Counted from the first letter of the stretch, positions 13,190 through 26,399 are shown. The stretch: DNA of 64,000 nt from Echinometra lucunter (GCA_029962745.1 CM057156.1:2502114-2566113); one strand, 5' to 3'. The notes: generated by a model not told the origin, from the sequence alone. Made by a program: numbers and translations.

Positions 13190-14248
13190 TGACTTGTATA
13201 GAGTCAGATCCACTCTGTAGAGTGCTCAAGGCGCTTTTAAGAAATTAGGAAGAAAACAGAAATGTTTAAAGATGTTTTTTGAAGGTTTCAGAGGTTAGAC
13301 ACTTCTTCATGGCTGAAGGCTCGGATTGAGAGGGGGAAGACGATTAAAAATTGAAGAAGAATATTTTACTTTTTCATCGAGTGCCACGATCAGGCATCAC
13401 CATAATAAATTTGCCACAAGGTTTCATTAGCAAAACACAGACAGACAATACAAAACTTTCACAAAATGAAGTATGCCCTATTTCATGTATTCAAACAATA
13501 TTTCCCCAAAGGTTCTTATGATCTACATGCCAGCAAAGAGGTTATTAAGTCTGATCATGCCTGCTCTTCCGGACCTCTTCTTAAGAAGGGAAATTCCCGG
13601 TCGTTGATGTGGGGTGGGGAGAAAGGGATTTCTATAGAGGCAGAACAAAAATAAAATCTATCCCTGGAAATTTGAAGAAAATGATAATGAAATAATAATA
13701 AAATGAGGAATTTAAAGATAATAATCAACTAATATATGCAAACTTTATGATTTCCCTTGCGAGCAGCATCCATTTTCTGTAATGGAAATTGTCTTTTACA
13801 TTTTCTGTAATGGAAATCATATCTTCTTTCTTCGAAGAGAAGGGCTTTTTAAAACATTTTCCAAAATAATAAGTGGGAGCACATGTTATGATTTTCTTTT
13901 CTTTGGCATGTTTGGTCAAAAAGGCTCATGCACGATTGCTTTTCGTTCTTATGTATTTTTCTATTCTTTTGTTTGTTTGTTGGTGGTGGTGGTGTTGTAC
14001 AAAACGCTGAGAGGGCTTGTTTGCAAAGTGATTGACAAAGTTCTAAACCTATTTTTTGACCCATCGCAATTTTGAATTCATTTCAATTTGTTCTTTATTC
14101 GCATATTACAGCACATTTAAAAAAAAACATTTACATACAATTAATACGTACATAAATTTACATACAAATATCAAAACATAAAAAGAAAGCATATTTAGCA
14201 TATTGATAAATAGTACACCGACAATAATACAGTGAAGAGACCAAAAAA

Positions 14249-14600
14249 TTAACCCAGACAAAGAAAGTCAATCAGCTCTTTACATTCACTCTGGCTTAAA
14301 AATGATTCATCCCTTTCATCACTCATCAAAATCAATTCCCTAATTTTCTCGACTTTACGTGCAACATTTACCTGAAGAGCATTGTACCTCATTCCACTCC
14401 CTAATTATCTGTCTATGGTCCATCATATATTTACTTTTCAAGTATTTAATATTGCCTCCAAGTACAGAGGATGAGCCAAACTGACTCACATTTGTGATAT
14501 ATGATACAATAAAGATATCAGCCTTAAGAGAATTCAATATGAAATTCATGCATCTCTTATGAAACCACAATTTTATGCACATCATTTTGGCAAGAAAAGG
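14249..14600 (-). pseudogene. C-terminal remnant of a LINE reverse-transcriptase ORF
   Basis: Read on the minus strand, 14600 to 14355 encodes a Lys/Asn-rich segment containing FILNSLKAD and FGSSSVLGGNIKYLKSKYM. After a frameshift near 14360 the sense continues as VARKVEKIRELILMSDERD and SECKELIDFLCLG, then a TAA stop at 14249-14251. A segment of the type 'R-x-x-x-F-I-x-N-S-L...G-S-S-x-x-x-x-N-I', followed about 60 residues later by a short acidic tail, is characteristic of the extreme C-terminus of some non-LTR retrotransposon proteins. No RT core lies upstream, so the copy is strongly 5'-truncated. The family assignment is from memory of the pattern and is moderately uncertain. Confidence 0.5.
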
Positions 14601-17600
14601 TAAAAACACATTGAAACATAGGTCTACTTTTATTTTGATTTCATTAGATTTTCCTGAAAATTTCACTTATCCTTTTCTCTCATTTCAAGTTCCGCTCTTT
14701 TTTAAACCACTTTGTGATATAGGTTGTCTTAACCTTTATCGAAAAACACTCAAATATCTTGAAGCCATTCAGAAACGTCAAATGTATAAATCATGAGCTA
14801 CAGAGAATCTGTAAAACGGAAACCTTTCGGAAGCTTTCGGCAGTTATCAATTTTCATTTGCTTGTGTGTTTGTGTGTGCGGGGTTTTTTTTGTGGGGGGG
14901 GGGGGGTCTTACTTAAAGTGATTACAGCGGTAGGCTACCTAAGATACCAACATAATCACTGAAATTTAAACACATTCGTTAAAGTATTGTGATCAATCTG
15001 CAAAATGCATTAACCTTAATCCAAACTTAATTGTATTCCTTATGAGAAGCTCCAAAAGTGCACGTGATTTTTAGTAATTTAAATGTTCAGGTTTCCATGA
15101 CTATATTTTTTCAGAAATAAAAAAAAAACTAAATCAAATCTATGTGATCGTCATTTCTACTTGTCTTAAATCAATAAAGTATTTCATCTAATGAATCAGT
15201 TTTCTGTCCTCCACACTCCATGAATTTTCCAGCATATCAGGCCCGGTTCATAATCAATCATTTATCTGGGGAAGATGGAAGAAAAAAAAAAGGAATTACT
15301 TCGAGAAGGAAAAAATGTTTACGTTGAGCTGTTTATCCTTGGATTCGAAGGAAACAAACCCTCATGGGTTAAAATTAGGGCGTCATCGAAACTTCCTGAC
15401 CTGAAAACATGGATCAACAACCAAACCCTCCAATCACATCACGTGGATATCTCTTGTGAAAGAAGCGATCGGATCTTGCCATGAAATGAACCCAAATCGA
15501 GCACTCTTTGTAAGGACTGACCGTATCAAAATACACGATGATTGACACAAAACAAGTAGAAACCACGAATACAAATAACATGCGACCCGACTGAACTCTT
15601 GAAGGCACAAATGGTATATATGATAATCATGCAGCTATAGCGTTCCAAAATTTACAGAGTATGTCGCAATACACTTTTGAAGAAAATGGCTATCTATGTT
15701 AGATATTAACTGCTCATTTTCCCCCATTTTTAAAAAAAGAAGCTTTTACATCAGATTGGAAGAGACAATATGAAAAGTTTACAGAAATAATGAGCCATAA
15801 TTTCATCACATAAAGGTGTTATCCTGAAAACAACACCAGGAGAGCTATTGCGCTTCTGATGATAATTCTTTCGGACATCTACCCGGAGTTCGACTTCCGC
15901 TATGAGAAAAAACCCTGCTCATCATCGACTACCCAATACATCACCAACTAACCGGAGCGGTTGTCCGGGGTAGTTTTCGAGGATAATTATCAAGGAGGCA
16001 AATAAGGTTACACCAAAGAGATTGCATGGGACTGATATATGTATAGGTTGTGACGCTTGACCAATTAAGCGCTCCTAATTCAGTCACATGTGTGTGTATC
16101 AACAGGTAATGTCGACTCTCCTTAAATTATCTATATTCTTGTCTGAACTTGTTGTTGACATAATATTGTTTTCAGAGATTCAACTTTACATCTGAATTTT
16201 TTTTCTTCTGATGTTACAGGATAAGGTTTCTGATTCTGTATGCAAGCAGCTTTTTTCAGCTCGGATATCTATTTAAAGGTAAGGACATTTTCAATATTAG
16301 TATTCTGAGGTACATTGTTTAACAGTATTGAAGAAAATATACTTATGAAAAAATCCTCCTTTATGTTTTCTCATTTTATTTCATTCACCCTTAAAGTTTG
16401 TTTAAAAAAAAAATGCCATAATACCACAAGCATGTCAAAAAAACATCGACGAAAGAAGAATTTCAACTCAAACTTTGTCCTATCAGCTTTTTTTTTTTTT
16501 TAAATCAGAACCTGTTAATAAACGGATTCCAGAATACCTTTAAGAGAAATAATGCAAGTCATATTTAGTATCATATTCAATTTCTTTTCTTTTCGCTACC
16601 TTTCATACTACCTCTTGCTAAAATCGTGTTATACATGTCACTCTATCCATTTACTGCAAAACTGTGTTAATAAATGGGTATATGTAACGGTGTTTATTCA
16701 GACGGCGTCAGACAGGCCAGAAATACCTTTTGTTTTCCAGGTAAAAACGTGTGAAATATGAGTTTTGTATGTACTCTATCAACTGCCACAAGGGATATGA
16801 TATTTACTCATGTGACAGAAAATCGATAAGATTTCTGAGCGATGCTCGCCATCTCGAGGTAAAATTCCCGGTTGATGTGATGTTATACCTTTAGGTGAAC
16901 CACTACTTAACCTGAAATTGAAGAGTTTTATGAATAAAATCAATGTAACCGGAAAGTACACTGGAAAGGTTAATCTACCCCACTCCATTCAACCACAAAA
17001 AACGAGATGATCTCTTTTGTATTGCTTTCCAATCCCCTTGTCTTAAAGGAACACACTTTTATTGAAGGAAAATGAGAAAATGATTGCCCGTTCGCGTATA
17101 TCGAAATAACATAGACTGGTTAAATTAGGTATTTAGTGCAGAGCCTATACTCTGTCTGGTAGGGACTCGTAACTTTTCAATTTGCCGACTGATGTTTATG
17201 GAAACCTAAAGGTCACATCTTTCCATAGCTAAGAACATTCGCGTAAAAGATAGAGAGAGAGAGAGAGGGGGGGGGGCGGGGGGGGGGGGGCAGAGATATA
17301 CTCTTAAAAGAATTGGGCAAAAAAGCCTAACTTTCAACAAACTTTAGGCAACTCCTACACAACTGCTGGTTAAAGTTGTTTAACTGCTGGTCATAATGGT
17401 GGCTAAATAAAAAAGACATTGCCTAAAACTATGGTTGTGCAAACTAAATCACGCATCATTTAGTAACCTAGCTTAAGATTCTACATTTCACTCTCGATTT
17501 GCTTATTTACTAGTTATATTTTCAGTGAGTTAACAATTTTCATAAATCTTACACATCGAAATATTACTAATTTGGGGCATTAATTGCCCTACTCTGGTAA

Positions 17601-19062
17601 CACTGTCCCAACTGATCATGCTGATTTCGTAATAGTTACTATGCGGTTATGCGAATTTAGTTTCCCGATATTTTACTTTACCTCCAAGCTAGTTATGAAA
17701 AAGGGATCCATCTTGAATATCTGTCTTAGCAAGTCTACTCACGGGCTTTAACCTAATTTGTCCTATGCTATCCTTATTTAACTAACCTATCGTCATATCT
17801 TGTCCTATCCAGCAAGGTAAATCGAGTGCAAGTTCTTATATCCCTCTTATGTGTGGCGACGGTTATTATAAAAAAGAGGCAAATATATTCTTTAAAAGTT
17901 TTAGATTTTATGCTGATGTATATTTCTCTTATCGTAGAGGTATTTACACAAATTTAAATCCACAGAAAGCAGGAAAATTAGAAAACCTTGGAAGAAGTAG
18001 AAAATGAAATAGATAATATGGACCCCCCCCCTTATATTTTTGATATTGCATGTTGATGTCTTAAGATCATGTCGAATGCTAGTTCCGCTATATAAACTGT
18101 CAGGATGGTTTTTTTTAATTGTTATTTTTTTATTGCATAAACAGGGATGAAATACATGTATATCATTAAACATTTTGAGGATTTTGAACCTTGAAATTTC
18201 AGGTTTCCAAGCTGATAAGCTTTCAAATATGTGCCTTAGTACTTCGAACATACTGGGTCTGAAAAGGTTTCTTAAACACGTCCTTCCCCCTCCCCCCCCC
18301 CCAAAAAAAAAGGGAAGAAAGAAAAGAGAGAGAGAGAAAGAGAGAGAAAACTGAATTTAATTGTTTATTCTATCAAGTTACCTCTTAATTTCCTTGGAGT
18401 ATCGAATCATTCCAATCTTTACTAGGTCTTAGTGATATGATTAAATTTTTTCAAAGAGGAATGGAAGAAAGAGAGAGAGAGAGAAAAAAAAAACTTTATT
18501 GGCTGGCCCACAAAGATTCTTTTCACGATAACCAGTATTCATATTTTTCTCATGCAATTAACCGTTGATGAGAAACAAAGAGACCTTGAAAAAATATCTT
18601 TTTTTTTTCTTTTTCGACTTAGTTTTTTTTTTCCTCTCAGCTGTAAGAGACGGAATTGCAAATAGCATGAAAGAAAGCAGGAAGTTAGTGATTGAGTAAT
18701 CAGCTAGGGTGCAGATGGATTTTTAAAAATGGATGCTAATCGACCGTTTGAGACCTGAAAGAGACTACATCATGGCATCTGAATTGTTTCCATGACAGTT
18801 GTGACTTATATCCGTTTGAATTGTGTTATTCTAATGAGGCATTTAGCTCCTCTGTGTAGATAGTTGTCGATATAAAGAAGGTGACTAATTATTGAAAATA
18901 CTGCTTTGATCTCTTAAGAAACTCAATAAGTTAAGAATAATATTCCTTACGCATAGGCAGAACCATTTACTTTACCTCAAAGAATCGAAGCTGATAAATA
19001 ATAGCAATATTGGCTACTTTTATAGCGTTCATATCACGCTGTAAGGCTCATGGCGCTAAGGC
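14601..19062. other. Non-coding stretch, no gene recognised
   Basis: It contains a G run near 14886-14906, a GA/G-rich tract at 17250-17294, C/A and GA tracts at 18285-18345 and AT-rich unique-looking DNA. The ORF at 15275-15484 (Lys/Glu-rich, then LPDLKTWIN) was examined and matches no domain I know. Confidence 0.5.
17250..17294. repeat. GA repeat running into a long G run
   Basis: GAGAGAGA followed by a near-continuous run of guanines with one C, ending at about 17291. Confidence 0.9.
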
Positions 19063-19635
19063 AAGCCCAGCTCACACTACACGATCCGACTGCGACCAGA
19101 TTTTGGAACAATTCGCGATTTTCTTTAAATATAAATGTTTAGGCAAGTAAAATTGTCTTATTTAAGATTCGGAATAAATAAATGATTACTAAAAATTTAC
19201 ATTTTGGTTACGTGCAGGCTTTAAGTTCGGAGTAAAGGCCAAATCGGCTTCAAATTGTAGCGGATCGCAAGATTGCTATGACGTCACTACGATTAGGAAC
19301 TGACTTCGGTTTTATTCCTACAAGGAGGCTTGCAATAGTCCGAGTTTTCGATCTTAGTATTCATACGACTATTCGGAATTTGCATCATTAAAAATTTACG
19401 TTTTAATGTGCATATCAAAAGTAGATTTTTTTTTTCAAAAATCGGATCGCACTCAGGGCCCCGTAACTACAAAGATTTGCAATCAATCGCAAAGTTTTAA
19501 CAGCCAAGCAAGACCACTGTTTCATGTGCATCTCGTTCAAAAAGGTGACCCTGGACCAATCAGAATGGTTGTTTTAAATTTGCGATTGATCACAAAGCTT
19601 TGTGTTACTGGCCCCAGATCGTACAGTGTGGGCTT
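19063..19635. mobile_element. Inverted-repeat DNA element (AAGCCCA...ends)
   Basis: The left end, reading AAGCCCAGCTCACACTACAC then GATCCGAC, is the approximate reverse complement of the right end GATCGTACAGTGTGGGCTT (19617-19635). No transposase frame lies between. A second inverted-repeat element (19456-19615) sits close to its right end and appears to have been inserted into it. A clean target-site duplication was not identified. Confidence 0.55.
19456..19615. mobile_element. Nested MITE with ~36-bp imperfect terminal inverted repeats
   Basis: The left end GGGCCCCGTAACTACAAAGA...AATCAATCGCAAA pairs with the right end TTTGCGATTGATCACAAAGC...TTACTGGCCCC. The inverted repeats are roughly 36 bp with a handful of mismatches and enclose about 90 bp. 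It lies inside the 19063-19635 element. Confidence 0.65.
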
Positions 19636-19639
19636 TAGA

Positions 19640-19831
19640 CATTACCCTGGTCGTCTATGAGTAAAGGCAACTAGCGCTCAAGCATACTAGGTACCTATTT
19701 ACCCCTGGATGGAGAGTGATAGAGGTATTAAAATGATTTTTTTTGCCAAAGGCTTAATATCAGGCTGGGATTCGGAACCCGTACCTTGTGTTCAGCCGTC
19801 AGGAGACTTCTCCGCTTGGCCACCGCACCTC
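19640..19831 (-). mobile_element. tRNA-derived SINE (Ser/Leu-type head)
   Basis: On the minus strand the sequence begins GAGGTGCGGTGGCCAAGCGG, an A-box-like start. A B-box-like GGGTTCCGAATCCC follows about 40 bases later. The body downstream contains CAGGGGTAAATAGGTACCTA. The tRNA-like head does not close an acceptor stem and runs directly into SINE body, so it is not a functional tRNA. Confidence 0.65.
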
Positions 19832-20010
19832 CACATTGATAAAGGATTAAGGAAGTTGTTAGAAGCAAGAACCTATTTGCAAACTAAAGTAGACTGATTC
19901 TGAAGACTGCTCTTTAGGCTACTTACAAAAGTAGATTATTACCTTTAAATCCTCGTAATAATAATATACATGTTTTTCTTAAAAATGAAATGAGAAATGT
20001 CAGAAGCCAA

Positions 20011-20291
20011 GAAGAAGGAGGAGGAGAAGGAGAAGAAGGAGAAGAAGAAGAAGAAGAAGAAGAAGAAGAAGAAGAGGAGGAGAAGGAGGAGGAGGAAGAA
20101 GAAGAAGAAGAAGAGAGGAGGAGGAGGAGGAGGAGAGAAGAAGAAGGAGGAGGAGGAGGAGGAGGAGGAGGAGGAGAAGAGGAGGAGGAGGAGGAAGAAG
20201 AAGAAGAAGAAGAAGGAGGAGGAGGAGAAGAAGAAGATGAAGAAGATGAAGAAAGAAAGAAGCAGGAGAGAAAGAAGGAGAGAAAAAAAAA
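20011..20291. repeat. ~280-bp pure purine triplet tract (GAA/GGA)n
   Basis: Almost every base on the plus strand from 20011 to 20291 is A or G, arranged as GAA and GGA triplets with a few GAT interruptions near 20237-20250. All six-frame ORFs here (poly-Glu/Lys, poly-Ser/Leu/Phe/Pro) are artefacts of the repeat. Confidence 0.97.
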
Positions 20292-21076
20292 TGAACAAAT
20301 GTTGTAGGTTTCATTCATCTCAGTTAGAGCATGGATTTGTGTTGGCAAATTCCTGGTTAGAGCATTAGCGCTTTGTTTTTTCTTTAAATTGCACCATAAT
20401 CATAGTAATCTTTTAAAAAGAAAGTGGCCTAGATATTCTGAATTCAAATATAAAGAACTAAATAAAATAGTTCCCAGTAGAAAGTATGTTGGAACGATCT
20501 AGATAGCTAATCTTATTTTAAAAGAAAACATTCATTTCCAGAGTCAATAAAGACATGAGCCTTGCCCGAAAGGAATGTGCCCTGAAATATGTCACATAGA
20601 TAAGAATCAGAAATTGGGCATGTCAGCATATTCGTTTCTTTGTCGGTAATAATGGTGATGTTGATTCGTGACATCCGAAGCCTCAGGGTACGGTATGATG
20701 AAGCAAAACACTCAAAATTGGAAAATGGGGGGAGGGGGGGGGGGCTAGTCAAGAGAGAGGGAACCTTAAAATAAACCGAATGAGAGAACTTAAACAATAT
20801 ATATTTGACAAAATGGTATTGAAGACAGGAGAACACAAGGATGAGGGCAAGATCAACAAGAGTGCAGACAAAGAGAAAGAAAGAGGAGAAGGAGATAAAG
20901 AGGGAGACGAGAGAGATATAGAGAAAAGGTTGATAGAGTAAGACAAAGCGAGAATAGAATGGAAAAAAAAAAGAGAACCAGGAAAAAGGGGGGAATATAA
21001 TGAGAGAGGGGGAAGGGAGAGGGAGGGAGAGTGAGAGAGAGGCAGAGAGGGGAGAGTGAGAATGTAACGGTGTGAG

Positions 21077-21118
<42 letters not shown>

Positions 21119-24100
21119 TGTTTAGGTGTATTCATTTGTGTTGTGTATGTGTGTGTGGGGGGGGGGGGGGGGAGAGGGAGAGCGTGCTCTAGAGAGTAAT
21201 TGGGTCTTAAGGCATCGCAACACCAAGCTAAAATATATTTGCTGACATGGAACCCCAAATCGATCCTAGCAGGCATTTCCGATGCATATCATATGGGTTG
21301 AACACTATAGAGTTATAAATAATGGAGTGCGAGGCGATGGGACGGAAATATGTATCGTTTAACTTTAAAGCAAACTACACGACGGTAGACCGATGTTTTC
21401 ATATCTTCCGAAGACGTGCCATTTCTATACGATGGCCGTATCGTTTTCCTCTGTTGCTGGCCTCTTAGTCTATAAGAGTCAATATCGTCCAGAATGTTAT
21501 AAGGATCATCTGATACCGACAAATTTAGCACTTTGCAGTCGGTCCGCAGCCCGCGTGTGAAAAGCGTTTACATGATACAAACTCATACTCACCGCCAAGT
21601 GACACTTATGAATATTCATGAGCAGAGGGGTATGGCAGAAAAATGCCAATTCTTCGCTATCTCTAAACGGGTTTTGACCAATTTTATTTCTGACTGGAGA
21701 AAAATCAAATTATTACCATTTCATTGAAATTTAAGTTTGATCAATAAAGTTTTTTTTTTTTTTAATAGATGTACCAATAAAGTGTATAAATAAAACACGT
21801 ATTGTGTATAAACAGGATGAAAAAAATATTGGTGATAGATACCTTGCATCAAAGCATTTTTAGCTCAATCAAATCATAATACAATAATCTCCCAGAATTC
21901 ATCGAAAATCCCGATTATTTTTAGCTTCTATACCAATCAGGAGTGAGGCAAAATCTATCTTTTCTTGCAAAGGTAAACGCCACACCTAATGGCGGAATGT
22001 GATCGGTCCCTTCATTAGTCACGTCACCACATGTCGCTGATACATGCAACTGAGAGAATTCCGTGTATCCCTAGGTTTACATCAGTGGTGGACCGGAAAA
22101 AGACGATTGGTTCAAGATTTTTTTACTAGAAAAAAAAATTGCTGTCAGTGTTTATTTCATCATCTACCCAAAACTTATGAAATTATCAATCATAGGATCG
22201 CGATTAAAAATACATGAATTATTCAGCAAAATTGTGGTAACGTCATGGAACTTGTTGTTTGGAAATGAAAGTCACTGGCAAATAATAAAGTCGGCAGGTA
22301 CCTCGGACATGGCAAAAATTTATCTTGTGGCAAATATAGAAGAAACATCAAATCACTGCATGTAGGCGTGGTTGAATATATTACTGACTGACAGTGGATT
22401 GCCATCACGACTCACCAATACGTAGTTAATCATGCAAAAGACTGAAGCAAAGATTTTGGAAAGAAATCTTGGACTGAAGTCACTTAACGACAGCTGCGTA
22501 GTTGCAACAGTAGTGGAGAGGTGGGAGCATGCCAAATATTTTCCTCAAATATTACATTGTGCTTCAAGAAAGCTTCTATAGAACAGTGGCTCTCACACTG
22601 TACCAGTCAGGAGCGAGGAGGAAGTAAACAAAGGTAAAATGACTCGTCAAAATGTCCAAATTTCAACATATTTGAAGATGTTAAAAATAAGAGCCAAATT
22701 TCAGTGGGCAGTACAACTACTATATTCACTCAGCTTCAGCACTGATTTCGAGTGAGAGAATCTGCAAATATCTCTCAAAATATCACGAAATCTCTCCAGT
22801 GCGATGTCAGTTTTCTCTCCGTAAAAACTGCTACTACCACGTGACTAGTGACTCGCACAGTTCATTAGTGCATGCGCAACGGTTTGACTGTTTGCGTGTG
22901 CCGTCGACAATGTAAGTTTTATTTTAAACATTGATCAAGCTATGAAAAAATATTTGTTCCACATTGTTTGTCGAAGCAGAAAATAAGTAGATAATTGACT
23001 CAATCCATTATCAGGGGAAAAATGATTGTAGAATGAATATGATGAATATGCATAGAAAAGGGAATTGTACTAGCTAAGTTTTAACATTTTGAGGAGAAGA
23101 AGACCCAGGGACTAAAGCAAAATCGATGAAGCAACCATTTGGAAAGAAAAAAAAATGAAGACAGAGATCGGGAAAATAGCGTTGATGAGTTCCACCAGGT
23201 TTAGACGACGCCTTGGGTATGCCCGAGAGTTTATACTTAAAACAATCCTGAGCTTATTCGTTATTCCACAATTCAGGTTGGAATTGGATTGTTTTTCTTT
23301 AAGGTGTTCCTGCCTAACTCACTAAGGGGCACTTTTAAGGAGCATAGGGTTTCCCTATCGGCTCATTATACACTTCAAAGAAAATACAAATGGAGAATTA
23401 ACGAGCAAGCCTTGTGATGAAATTGATCATCAGGATTTTTCTTCTCTTTATTCATGACAGAGAGTAGTATATACAGATAGTTCCGTTTGGTAACTTTCTT
23501 CAGATATAGACACCTAATGACCCCAGGGGAAACATAAAGAAGCTGAATGCATAACTGAGTGTCTACATCTGATATGTATTTCTGTCTCGGCGGAATATAC
23601 ATAATGCTGCAAGGCAACACCTGATCAGCTGCATGAATAGTCAAAGTAATAATCATCTTGTAGTAATATCATCATGTCGCTGCTTTGCTAGGACTTGATT
23701 AAGCACCAGTAGAAATTCATACAAAGGAGTTCATAATCCTTTTCATGATAATGATTGATTATTCTCCTTGATTACATAGGTTTATTTTTACACATCGAGA
23801 AGGCATAAACAATGGGCAAAGATTATACACGTGACGTCATGATGTTTCAGCCTTTGAGTGCTATGGAACATTGCACATTTTCCTTCTTTGAATCCAAAAC
23901 CAATTTCATTAACATTGGGTAGACGTATACTCTCTTTCAACATGTTCGAGAACCTAGCGGGAAAATATTATTCTGTTTTTAGGCGAGCCAGGAAACAAGG
24001 CCTCGATATCTACTTTTAAAAAAGGAGAACGAAAAATAAATATGATGACATGGCCTACAGACATACGGATCGAGGTACGGAAACTCAGTGTAATAGGGCA

Positions 24101-24228
24101 CGCCATTTAAAGATACAGGAAATGACTGATAAACTAAAGGGTGCCGAATATAGAAATAGTTCGACGAAGAGAAAAGAGATGATAAAACGCTGGAAACAAT
24201 ACAGGCGCGCCGGAACGCTAAGGCCAGA
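20292..24228. other. Non-coding stretch, purine-rich in its left part
   Basis: 20724-21172 is strongly purine-rich and includes a (GA)n tract at 21080-21112, then a TG/G run at 21113-21172. The large Ser/Leu/Pro ORF read on the other strand of that tract is low complexity. The rest is AT-rich with no recognised gene. Confidence 0.55.
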
Positions 24229-24461
24229 CACTCTTATTTCCACGGTGTCAAATTGACTCGGAAACGGCGTCAGCTGGGAGTCAACTCTATTCCGATTTGA
24301 AGTGAATCGGATTCCGAATTAATTTGACTCGGGATGGTGTGGCATTAGCTGAGAATTGACCCAGTTCCGAGTCAAAGTAACTAGGAAAACGAGTCACTTT
24401 AACTCGGAATAGAGTTGACTCCCAGCTGACGAGTCAATTTGACACCGTGGAAATAAGAGTG
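24229..24461. mobile_element. Fold-back MITE with ~58-bp arms
   Basis: The left arm 24229-24295 (CACTCTTATTTCCACGGTGT...) is the reverse complement of the right arm 24404-24461 (...ACACCGTGGAAATAAGAGTG). They are nearly identical apart from a 9-bp insertion in the left arm around 24261-24269. The centre (24296-24403) contains further GACTCGG-type inverted units. The element has no coding capacity, and a target-site duplication was not obvious. Confidence 0.8.
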
Positions 24462-26399
24462 GACAGTGCATAATATGAGGGGGCAATATTCCATATTCCC
24501 CCACCATGCGTCATCTGTTCTCTACGATCCGGCGCCTATAGGTAGACACGACAACTAGAAAGTAGTAATAAGTTTGCACGCCCTGGTAGAGAAGTGCAGA
24601 CATGATGCTTTAGCTGCTTCATAAAATAATGAGGGGCGGAGAGAATTATTTTAGGGATGATATGGGTACAGCAGTTGCAATCAGTGATTGAATGTTATTT
24701 TCTTTCAATCACCTGTTAGGTACAAGATGAGACACCAACTTCAAGTTGATCCCAGAGGGATAAGTGAACATGGTGAATAAGAGGCTTTCTTCCGTGGGAG
24801 AATTGAGGCCAGACAAAACTCGATTGCCATTTCAAAGGCAATGCTATGTAAACCTTGCGTTAGTATACCTCGGGACTAATTAAAGAATTGTAAAAGATGT
24901 AGATGTCTGGGCAAAAAAAAAACCCAAAAAACTTTAGCGTCACGTCAACCGAGGAAATGTATGTCACAATAGCCTTGTCCATTTGCCAATATTACGTACA
25001 CTAGTATATATTTTTATTAACCTTGCAGAAATGTGTTGTAAATATATTCATATCAGTCGGTATCCCTCTTCATTCTCGCTCTCTCAATTTACTGCCAATT
25101 CCAGCATGGCTCCAGGCTAAAATTGCCTGGGATCAATCTTTCTTTCTTAATATCAGATGAGTAACATGAGATAACACGTGTGAATGAAAGGAAAGACATC
25201 AGATTTGACCCCCCAAAAGGGGGAGGAAAAGTAGTTGAGAGACGATGGTTGAATTGAGTAGGGGCAGAGATAGACAGAGAAAGGGAGGGAGAGGGGGCGT
25301 GGGTGTGGGCATGTGGGTGTGTGTGTGTATGTGTTCGTGAGAGGCAGAGAGAGGGAGCAGGAGTAAAAACTTTTGTTGAATGTGCGTGTGTTTATGTATG
25401 CGTGTTTGAGAGAGCGTATTGTGATAAAGAAAGAGAGATTAAGAGACAGAACAAAAAGGAAGAACGTGCAAGAGATAAAAAAAAGAGAGAGAGTTCAGCG
25501 TGTGAGAATGAAAATGGTACTTTAAAAAGGATAAATTACATGATGGAGGTTTGATAAATAAAGAGCAATACGAGGAAAACTGGAAGGGTGTTAGCAATTA
25601 TGAACTGGCTCTAACAAATGTTTCTTCTTTTCACAATCTTATCTAATCTTCATGAATAGTACTTTTTCGCGTCTACCCCCTCCCCCTCTTGAATCTCGCA
25701 GTTGTATTGAAAGTCTCCAGCAAAAATAGCCACTACACATTCAAACTTCCGACGTAGGACTAAAATGGGGTTAATCGTTCTAGGCCTTAACGGGAAAACA
25801 TTCATTTTCAAATCCTATCAAGGCTTCTCCTCCTCGTTTTCATGTTTTATTGTTTGACAGGAAAGAAGGCAGTGGGGAAAAACTGGCTAAACGGAGAGCC
25901 TCATGAGATATACAATAAGGACATTACAGGTTCTGCTACCGCGAAGCAGATACATTTTCACACCAAAGTAGATTGGACGTCTGGCTATGTGACATTTGGG
26001 CAAAAATCACATTCAATTTTCATCTGTTTTTACTCAATCTCGTTGTTAGGCATGTTAACATCGATTTTTCACCATGTTTACCTCAAAACCTGTCGGTTAC
26101 ATGATAAAGCTTCTAAGAAACCGATGAAAAAGAACCATTCGTTTCCATCTATGCAGAGGAAAAGATAGAGAGAGAGAGAGAGAGAGAGAAAGCGAGAGGG
26201 AAGGAGAGTGGCAAATGATAAAAAATGAGAGGCAGCTAAACAAAATATACTGCGAAAGGGGGAACAGAAAGGAGATGGGGAGAGAATAGGAAGAAAAGAG
26301 AGAGATAGAAAGAAAGAAAGGGAGAAGAGAGAGGGAAGGGATGATAAAGATTATGATTGGTTGGTTATTTTACCTTACTGCTAAGAAAGCATGTGTAGA
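24462..26399. other. Non-coding stretch, purine-rich patches
   Basis: Low-complexity GA/GT-rich DNA occurs at about 25250-25500 and GA-rich DNA at 26166-26340. No gene recognised. The ORF at 25842-26168 matches nothing I know. Confidence 0.5.
26166..26190. repeat. (GA)n microsatellite
   Basis: About twelve uninterrupted GA units, followed by more purine-rich DNA to about 26340. Confidence 0.9.

Larger units (their letters stand above)
6611..14248. other. Non-coding stretch with simple repeats
   Basis: No gene was recognised. Main landmarks are a (GA)n tract at 7149-7189, a C run then an A run at 7914-7945, a pyrimidine tract at about 10740-10946, a (TG)n tract at 12349-12382, a faint inverted-repeat remnant at 12606-12778 and ATA/ATG repeats at 13140-13189. 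ORFs in the block are short and match nothing I recognise. Confidence 0.55.

Noticed and set aside
15275..15484. 69-codon ORF beginning MEEKKKELLREGKN
   Set aside because: No homology recognised, no splice or promoter context; insufficient support.
19923..20368. Large ORFs on both strands (poly-Glu/Lys, poly-Ser/Leu/Pro/Phe)
   Set aside because: All arise from a pure GAA/GGA triplet tract; open frames on several phases at once are expected from such DNA.
20749..21276. 175-codon Ser/Leu/Pro-rich reverse-strand ORF
   Set aside because: It is read from GA- and G-rich low-complexity DNA and has no domain.
24050..24256. 68-codon Lys/Arg/Thr-rich ORF
   Set aside because: Its end runs into the fold-back MITE and no domain is recognisable; a chance ORF is more likely.
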